DNA of 64,000 nt from Buchnera aphidicola (Melanaphis sacchari) (GTDB lineage Bacteria > Pseudomonadota > Gammaproteobacteria > Enterobacterales > Enterobacteriaceae), in the NCBI RefSeq assembly GCF_003096055.1, contig NZ_CP029161.1, positions 186,001 to 250,000 of the forward strand. The letters are read 5' to 3'. Both the position numbers and the translations under genes were made by a program. This document shows positions 59,391 to 64,000 of this stretch, piece after piece. How positions within the stretch are numbered: the first letter of the stretch is position 1; every line of letters begins with the position of its first letter. The notes beneath the pieces are model-generated. The model did not search any database. It was given only the letters and a program-made list of their open reading frames with translations, and was not told the origin of the DNA.

Positions 59391-60122
59391 TTAACTCATA
59401 TACATTCCTCCGTTTATATGTAATGTTTGTCCAGTTATATACGATGCTTTTGATGAAGACAAAAAAATTACAGCATTTGCGATATCTTGAGTTGTTCCTA
59501 ACCGTTTCATAGGTATGAGAGATAAGTATCTTTTGTATTGAAAATAATTTAAATTTTTAATTAAATCAGTATTAATTAACCCCGGTGATACAATATTTAC
59601 AGTAATTCCTTTAGAAGCTACTTCCAACGCTAATGATCTATGAAATCCAATCAGCCCTGATTTTGCAGCGCTATAATTTATTTGACCTTTATTACCAGTA
59701 TAAGCAACTACAGAACTTATAGTAATAATGCGACCTTTTCTTTTTTTTATCATTGAACGTACGATTGATTTGGACATATAAAATACTGCTGTTAAATTCA
59801 CTTTTATTGTATCCTCCCATTGCCTTGGGCTCATGTAAATTAATAAATTATCTTCATTGATTCCAGCATTATTTATTAAAATATCAATAAAATTTATTTT
59901 TTTAAATATTTCTTTAATTTTTTCTGGAATAGAATTTGTATTCTTAAGATCCAAAATAAATCCAAATCCATTTTTTTTTAAATATGAATTAATAACATTT
60001 ACTCCATTTTTTGTTCTAGATGTACCAATTACTTGAATACCTTTTTTTATTAATTTTTTAGAAATTTCTCGTCCTATTCCTTTATTAGCACCTGTGACTA
60101 ATGCAGTTTTTCTTTTTTTCAT
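59391..60122 (-). CDS. fabG: 3-oxoacyl-ACP reductase FabG
   Basis: 243 aa (E. coli 244). NADPH-dependent reductase of fatty acid elongation, short-chain dehydrogenase fold. TGANKGIGREIS (cofactor loop), NNAGI, and the catalytic Ser-Tyr-Lys in ITISSVVAYTG and NYSAAKSGLIGF, then VNIVSPGLINTDL and ITGQTLHINGGMYM. Its first 38 nt overlap the 3' end of fabD in another frame; no Shine-Dalgarno sequence is seen before its ATG, so translation may depend on fabD. Confidence 0.99.
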   Translation of the reverse strand: MKKRKTALVTGANKGIGREISKKLIKKGIQVIGTSRTKNGVNVINSYLKKNGFGFILDLKNTNSIPEKIKEIFKKINFIDILINNAGINEDNLLIYMSPRQWEDTIKVNLTAVFYMSKSIVRSMIKKRKGRIITISSVVAYTGNKGQINYSAAKSGLIGFHRSLALEVASKGITVNIVSPGLINTDLIKNLNYFQYKRYLSLIPMKRLGTTQDIANAVIFLSSSKASYITGQTLHINGGMYMS

Positions 60123-61059
60123 AATTTTTATTAATTATTTTAAATGATATTAAAAAATTTTTTAAGTTATTTGTGCTAAACGAAGTTATATTATTTTGAT
60201 TTCGATTTAAATTTGTCAAAATCTTATTTGGGCCTATTTCTAACATTATAAAAACTTTATTTAACTTTATTAAATCAATTGTTTCACTCCATCTTACAGT
60301 GTTATACATTTGCTTCATTAATGCCATCTTAATAAGATGGCTAGAATGTTCTTTTTTAGCGTAAACATTGTTAATAACTGGTATTTCAGGTGATTTAATT
60401 TTAATAAGTTTTAATATATTATAAAGTTTTTCAGCTATTGGTTTCATTAAAATACTATGTACAGGAAAATTAATATTTAGATCGAATATATTTTTAACTC
60501 CGTTTTTTTTAAAACTTATTATTGCTTTTTCAATTGATGACTTTTTTCCTGAAATAATAATTTGATTTTTATTATTAATGCTTGCTATATAAATGTTTTT
60601 AGATGAAAATCTTAAACAGATATTTTCAATTATTTTTTGATCTAACCCAATAATTGCTTTTGTTTGATATAACTTTTTTTTAGCTAATTTTTCCATCCAT
60701 TTTCCACGTAAAGAAACAATTTTTACAGCATCAGAAAATTGCATTGCGTTAGAACAAACCAAAGCAGAATATTCTCCCAAACTATGTCCAGCCATAAATG
60801 AAGGTATTTTTCCATTTCTTTCGACCCAAAAACGATAAATAGCAATTGATGAAGTTAATATTGCTGGTTGCGTATATTCGCTATAATTTAATTTTTCTTT
60901 AGGGCCTTCTTGTATAAGTTTTAGTAAATTAAATTTTATGTATTCTGATGCTTCATTGAAAGTTTTTTTAAATATATTATTCTTTTTTTGAAAAAAAGAA
61001 GATAACATATTTATATTTTGAGAACCTTGACCTGGAAATAACATGGCAAATGAACACAT
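60085..61059 (-). CDS. fabD: Malonyl-CoA:ACP transacylase FabD
   Basis: 324 aa (E. coli 309). Loads malonyl groups onto ACP. LFPGQGSQNINML, the nucleophile elbow GHSLGEYSALVC (Ser near 92), FPVHSILMKPIAEKL with the catalytic His, and VPVINNVYAK-like IPVINNVYAKKE are present. The start is the ATG of MCSFAMLFPGQ, with AAGG 8 nt upstream; an ATG seven codons earlier is in frame but unsupported. The C-terminus runs about 15 residues past the E. coli end, into fabG. fabH and plsX, upstream in E. coli, are missing. Confidence 0.98.
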   Translation of the reverse strand: MCSFAMLFPGQGSQNINMLSSFFQKKNNIFKKTFNEASEYIKFNLLKLIQEGPKEKLNYSEYTQPAILTSSIAIYRFWVERNGKIPSFMAGHSLGEYSALVCSNAMQFSDAVKIVSLRGKWMEKLAKKKLYQTKAIIGLDQKIIENICLRFSSKNIYIASINNKNQIIISGKKSSIEKAIISFKKNGVKNIFDLNINFPVHSILMKPIAEKLYNILKLIKIKSPEIPVINNVYAKKEHSSHLIKMALMKQMYNTVRWSETIDLIKLNKVFIMLEIGPNKILTNLNRNQNNITSFSTNNLKNFLISFKIINKNYEKKKNCISHRC

Positions 61060-61194
61060 TAAAATAACCTTTTTTAACATATTACTTTTTTTTGAATAAA
61101 ATTAAATATTTATTCCATTTTTTAAAAAATTTTTATTTTTTGGTATTAAAAATATTAATTAGATAAAACTTTTAAAATATATATTTATTTCTTA

Positions 61195-61223
61195 AAAACG
61201 ACACTTATAAAAAGAGTCGTTTT
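61195..61223 (-). terminator. Terminator of rpmF
   Basis: A perfect 8-bp stem AAAACGAC/GTCGTTTT with a 13-nt loop lies just after rpmF. On the minus strand the 3' arm ends GTCGTTTTT and then AAG. It separates rpmF from fabD, where E. coli has plsX and fabH; fabD would then need its own promoter in 61060-61194. Confidence 0.7.
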
Positions 61224-61228
61224 AAACT

Positions 61229-61393
61229 TTAAATTACTTTTTTTCCTTTATAATATCCTTTAGCAGTAATATGATGACGTAGATGTGTTTCTCCTGAAAA
61301 TTTATCTATCGATAATAATTTTTCTGTTAAAAAGTCATGAGAGCGTCTCATGCCTCTTTTAGAACGAGTTGGTTTGTTTTTTTGAACAGCCAT
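61229..61393 (-). CDS. rpmF: 50S ribosomal protein L32
   Basis: 54 aa (E. coli 57). [20 protein letters not shown] and [20 protein letters not shown] are conserved. The start is the ATG of MAVQKN; the frame is open for 20 more codons but that extension runs into rluC and has no family counterpart. Only the last two or three residues are missing. E. coli yceD, upstream and co-transcribed, is absent. Confidence 0.98.
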   Translation of the reverse strand: MAVQKNKPTRSKRGMRRSHDFLTEKLLSIDKFSGETHLRHHITAKGYYKGKKVI

Positions 61394-61439
61394 TTTATTT
61401 TCTCTTATTAAATATATATTTAAAAATATTTCATAATTG

Positions 61440-62384
61440 TCATACAAGAGCATTTAAATATTTTTCAAGATTTAAATCTAATGGTGCTTTTATATTTATA
61501 TTTTTACCATTTTTAGGATGTATGAAATTAATAGAGTTAGCGTGTAATAATAGTCTACTTAGTTTATTTTTATGTTTTATTTTTAAATCTAAATTATGAT
61601 TTCCATAGCGTTTGTCAAATAATATTGGATGTCCTGCATATAAAGTATGTGCTCGAATTTGATGTGTTCTTCCTGTTATAGGTATAGCAGTTAAGAGCGT
61701 TGTTAAAGAATATTTTTTTTTTATTCTAAAATGAGTTTCTGAAAATTTTCCAGATGCATGAACTAAAACTTTTTTTTGTGTGTTATTTAACTTTTTTTTT
61801 AATAAAGGTTGTGATATTTTTTTTAAATTTTCTGGCCATAAACCATGTACTAATGCTATATATTCTTTTTTTATTTTTCTATCTCTTATTTGTTCATGCA
61901 ACGATATAAGAGCCATTCTTTTTTTAGCTAACATTAAAATACCAGATGTTTCTTTATCGATGCGATGCACTAATTCAAGATATTTTTCTAATGGTCGCAA
62001 TTTTCGAAAAGATTCTATAATTCCATGATTTATTCCACTTCCACCATGTACTGCAATACCAGAGGGTTTATTAATAATTAATAAATAATTATCTTCATAT
62101 AAAATATTATTTAATAATTTTTTTTCTGAATTTTGTATTGAGATATTATTATTTTTTCGACATTTTATTTTTATTGGTGGGATTTTTAATTGATCTCCAT
62201 TTTTTAATTTATAATCTGGTTTGATTCTTTTTTTATTAATTCTGATTTTTCCCGTTCTTATAATACGATAAATCATACTTTTAGGAACATTTTTAAATTT
62301 TTTCTTTAAAAAGTTATCTATTCGTTGATTTATCATATCCTCATTAATATATATAATAGATATAGGTAATATTTTATGTTTCAT
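61440..62384 (-). CDS. rluC: 23S rRNA pseudouridine synthase C
   Basis: 314 aa (E. coli 319). Makes pseudouridines 955, 2504 and 2580 of 23S rRNA. N-terminal S4 domain ([40 protein letters not shown]), catalytic domain with [28 protein letters not shown] (Asp nucleophile) and [17 protein letters not shown]. Paralogue of rluD at 8.6 kb; order rne/rluC divergent identifies it as rluC. Confidence 0.98.
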   Translation of the reverse strand: MKHKILPISIIYINEDMINQRIDNFLKKKFKNVPKSMIYRIIRTGKIRINKKRIKPDYKLKNGDQLKIPPIKIKCRKNNNISIQNSEKKLLNNILYEDNYLLIINKPSGIAVHGGSGINHGIIESFRKLRPLEKYLELVHRIDKETSGILMLAKKRMALISLHEQIRDRKIKKEYIALVHGLWPENLKKISQPLLKKKLNNTQKKVLVHASGKFSETHFRIKKKYSLTTLLTAIPITGRTHQIRAHTLYAGHPILFDKRYGNHNLDLKIKHKNKLSRLLLHANSINFIHPKNGKNINIKAPLDLNLEKYLNALV

Positions 62385-62619
62385 TAAAAAAATCTCTGTG
62401 ATGAAGTAATTTTTTTAATTTTTATCAATTATAATATAATTAAACATATAAATATATTAGTATCAGCAATTAAATTGTATTTTAAGATTTAAATAACTTA
62501 TTTTTATATATTTTAAATAACAATTATAAGTCGAATTTAAGAAAATAGATTTACTAAAGTTATATATTTTTTTGTTAATGTATTTGCTTATTTATAAAAA
62601 TAAGAGAGAAAATGTTATA

Positions 62620-64000
62620 ATGAAAAGAATGTTAATTAACGCAACTCAGCAGGAAGAGTTACGTGTAGCTCTTGTTGATGGTCAGCGTTTATATGATCTT
62701 GATATTGAAACTTCTAGATCAGAACAGAAAAAATCTAATATATATAAAGGAAGAATAACTCATATTGAACCTAGTTTAGAAGCTGCTTTTGTAAATTATG
62801 GAATAGAAAAACATGGTTTTTTGCCATTAAAAGAAATTTCTAGGAATTATTTTCCAAAAAATTATAATTTTGATGAAAAAATAAATATTAAAAAGATTTT
62901 GCATGAAGGCCAAGAGATTTTAGTTCAAATTAATAAAGAAAAAAGAGGTACAAAAGGTGCTTTTTTAACTACTTTTATTACGTTAGCCGGAAGTTATTTA
63001 GTTCTTATGCCTTATAATCCAAAAACTATCGGCATATCTAGACGAATTAAAAAAAATGATAGAGTAGAATTAAGAGAATTATTAATTTCTTTAAAAGTAC
63101 CTGAAAATATGGGAATAATTATTCGTACTGCTGGGGTAGGAAAATCTATTGAATCATTACAATGGGATTTGTCTCTGCGATTAAAACATTGGGATACTAT
63201 TCAAAAAGATTTGAAAAAAAAACCTACGCCATCTTTGATTTATCAAGAAAGTAACGTTATTGTTCGCGCTTTTAGAGATTATTTAAAAAAAGATATTGGA
63301 GAAATATTAATTGATAATCCTAAAATATTAAATTTGGCTCGTGAACATATTATTAATTTAGGTCGTCCAGATTTTATTAATAAAATTAAATTATATACTG
63401 GGGATATACCATTATTTAGTTATTATCAAATTGAATCACAAATTAATTCTGCTTTTCAAAGAAAAGTAAGATTACCTTCGGGTGGTTCGATCATGGTTGA
63501 TAATACAGAGGCTTTAACAGCAATCGACATTAATTCATCTCGTTCTACACGTGGATTAGATATTGAAGCAACAGCATTTAATACTAATTTAGAAGCTGTA
63601 GAAGAAATTTCTCGGCAATTAAGATTAAGAGATTTAGGTGGTTTAATAGTTATTGATTTTATAGATATGGCATCAATTAAACATCAAAAAATTATTGAAA
63701 AAAAATTGCGTAATATTGTTCGAGAAGATAGAGCGCGTATTCAAATCGGAAGTATTTCTAGATTTGGTCTTCTAGAAATGTCTCGACAAAGATTGAGTTC
63801 ATCTTTAGGTGAATCTAGTCATCATATTTGTCCAAGATGTACAGGTACGGGTGTAATTCGAGACAACGAATCTTTATCTTTATCTATATTAAGGTTAATT
63901 GAAGAAGAGGCTTTAAAAAAAAATACGTATGAAGTTCATGCAATTGTGCCAATTGAAATTGCTTGTTATTTATTAAATGAAAAAAGAGATGCTGTACATG
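62620..64000 (+). CDS. rne: Ribonuclease E, N-terminal catalytic part, cut by window edge
   Basis: The frame opens at ATG 62620 (GAGAG about 10 nt upstream) and remains open to the window end, about 460 codons. Initiates mRNA decay and processes rRNA and t[23 protein letters not shown] is identical to the start of the E. coli enzyme. The S1 domain (about 37-120), the 5' sensor region, the DNase I-like active site with [11 protein letters not shown] and LIVIDFIDM (the two metal-binding Asp), and the zinc-link [10 protein letters not shown] near 404 are all present. Whether the C-terminal degradosome scaffold survives cannot be seen here. Confidence 0.98.
   Translation, partial: MKRMLINATQQEELRVALVDGQRLYDLDIETSRSEQKKSNIYKGRITHIEPSLEAAFVNYGIEKHGFLPLKEISRNYFPKNYNFDEKINIKKILHEGQEILVQINKEKRGTKGAFLTTFITLAGSYLVLMPYNPKTIGISRRIKKNDRVELRELLISLKVPENMGIIIRTAGVGKSIESLQWDLSLRLKHWDTIQKDLKKKPTPSLIYQESNVIVRAFRDYLKKDIGEILIDNPKILNLAREHIINLGRPDFINKIKLYTGDIPLFSYYQIESQINSAFQRKVRLPSGGSIMVDNTEALTAIDINSSRSTRGLDIEATAFNTNLEAVEEISRQLRLRDLGGLIVIDFIDMASIKHQKIIEKKLRNIVREDRARIQIGSISRFGLLEMSRQRLSSSLGESSHHICPRCTGTGVIRDNESLSLSILRLIEEEALKKNTYEVHAIVPIEIACYLLNEKRDAVH

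Noticed and set aside
61394..61453. Longer L32 with a 20-residue N-terminal extension
   Set aside because: The extension overlaps the end of rluC and all L32 proteins begin MAVQ...

Overview
The window is a stretch of chromosome from Buchnera aphidicola, the obligate intracellular endosymbiont of aphids. The evidence is the extreme A+T content, Lys/Asn/Ile-rich proteins that are full-length orthologues of Escherichia coli proteins, E. coli-like blocks of gene order with single genes cut out, and no transposons, phages, CRISPR arrays or restriction systems. I find about 59 protein genes (two cut by the window ends), three tRNA genes, one candidate small ORF and one candidate gene remnant.

Layout. 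0-4.1 kb: rsmE (partial), endA, metK, gshA. 4.2-7.6 kb: tRNA-Arg, tRNA-Ser, csrA, alaS. 7.7-12 kb: bamD, rluD, fis, aroQ, tldD. 12.1-16.7 kb, minus strand: the operon rpsP-rimM-trmD-rplS, with ffh and pheA upstream. 17-21.3 kb: rplM-rpsI (plus), then obgE, rpmA, rplU, murA and ibaG (minus). 21.6-37.3 kb: a long plus-strand run of greA, rlmE, ftsH, glmM, secG, tRNA-Leu, nusA, infB, rbfA, truB, rpsO, pnp and deaD, which is the E. coli 71-72 min cluster without folP, rimP and nlpI. 37.3-40.3 kb, minus strand: argI, pyrB, pyrI, ridA. 40.5-46 kb, plus strand: pepA, valS, trhO. 46-49.8 kb, minus strand: uup, a 1-kb gene-free stretch, and pyrD. 50.1-54 kb, plus strand: pncB, asnS and an OmpF-type porin. 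54.1-62.4 kb, minus strand: rluC, rpmF, fabD, fabG, acpP, tmk, holB, tatD, ptsG, hinT, lpoB, the E. coli 24-25 min cluster without yceD, plsX, fabH, fabF, pabC and mltG. 62.6 kb to the end: rne (partial).

How the genes fit together. Most serve translation and RNA metabolism: ribosomal proteins, aminoacyl-tRNA synthetases, rRNA and tRNA modification, NusA, IF2, RbfA, and the RNase E/PNPase/DeaD set. The symbiotic functions are phenylalanine (pheA), the shikimate pathway (aroQ), arginine (argI), methionine/SAM use (metK) and pyrimidines (pyrB, pyrI, pyrD). The envelope set is small: a porin, BamD, LpoB, SecG, PtsG, MurA and GlmM.

No unknown multi-gene system is visible. The points most worth a second look are: a small frame upstream of and overlapping deaD that resembles E. 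coli yrbN; loss of the phenylalanine-binding motifs in PheA; a BamD without its lipidation cysteine; a porin whose constriction-loop acidic residues are gone; a HinT with an altered histidine triad; and several precise inverted repeats in gene-loss scars and 3' regions.
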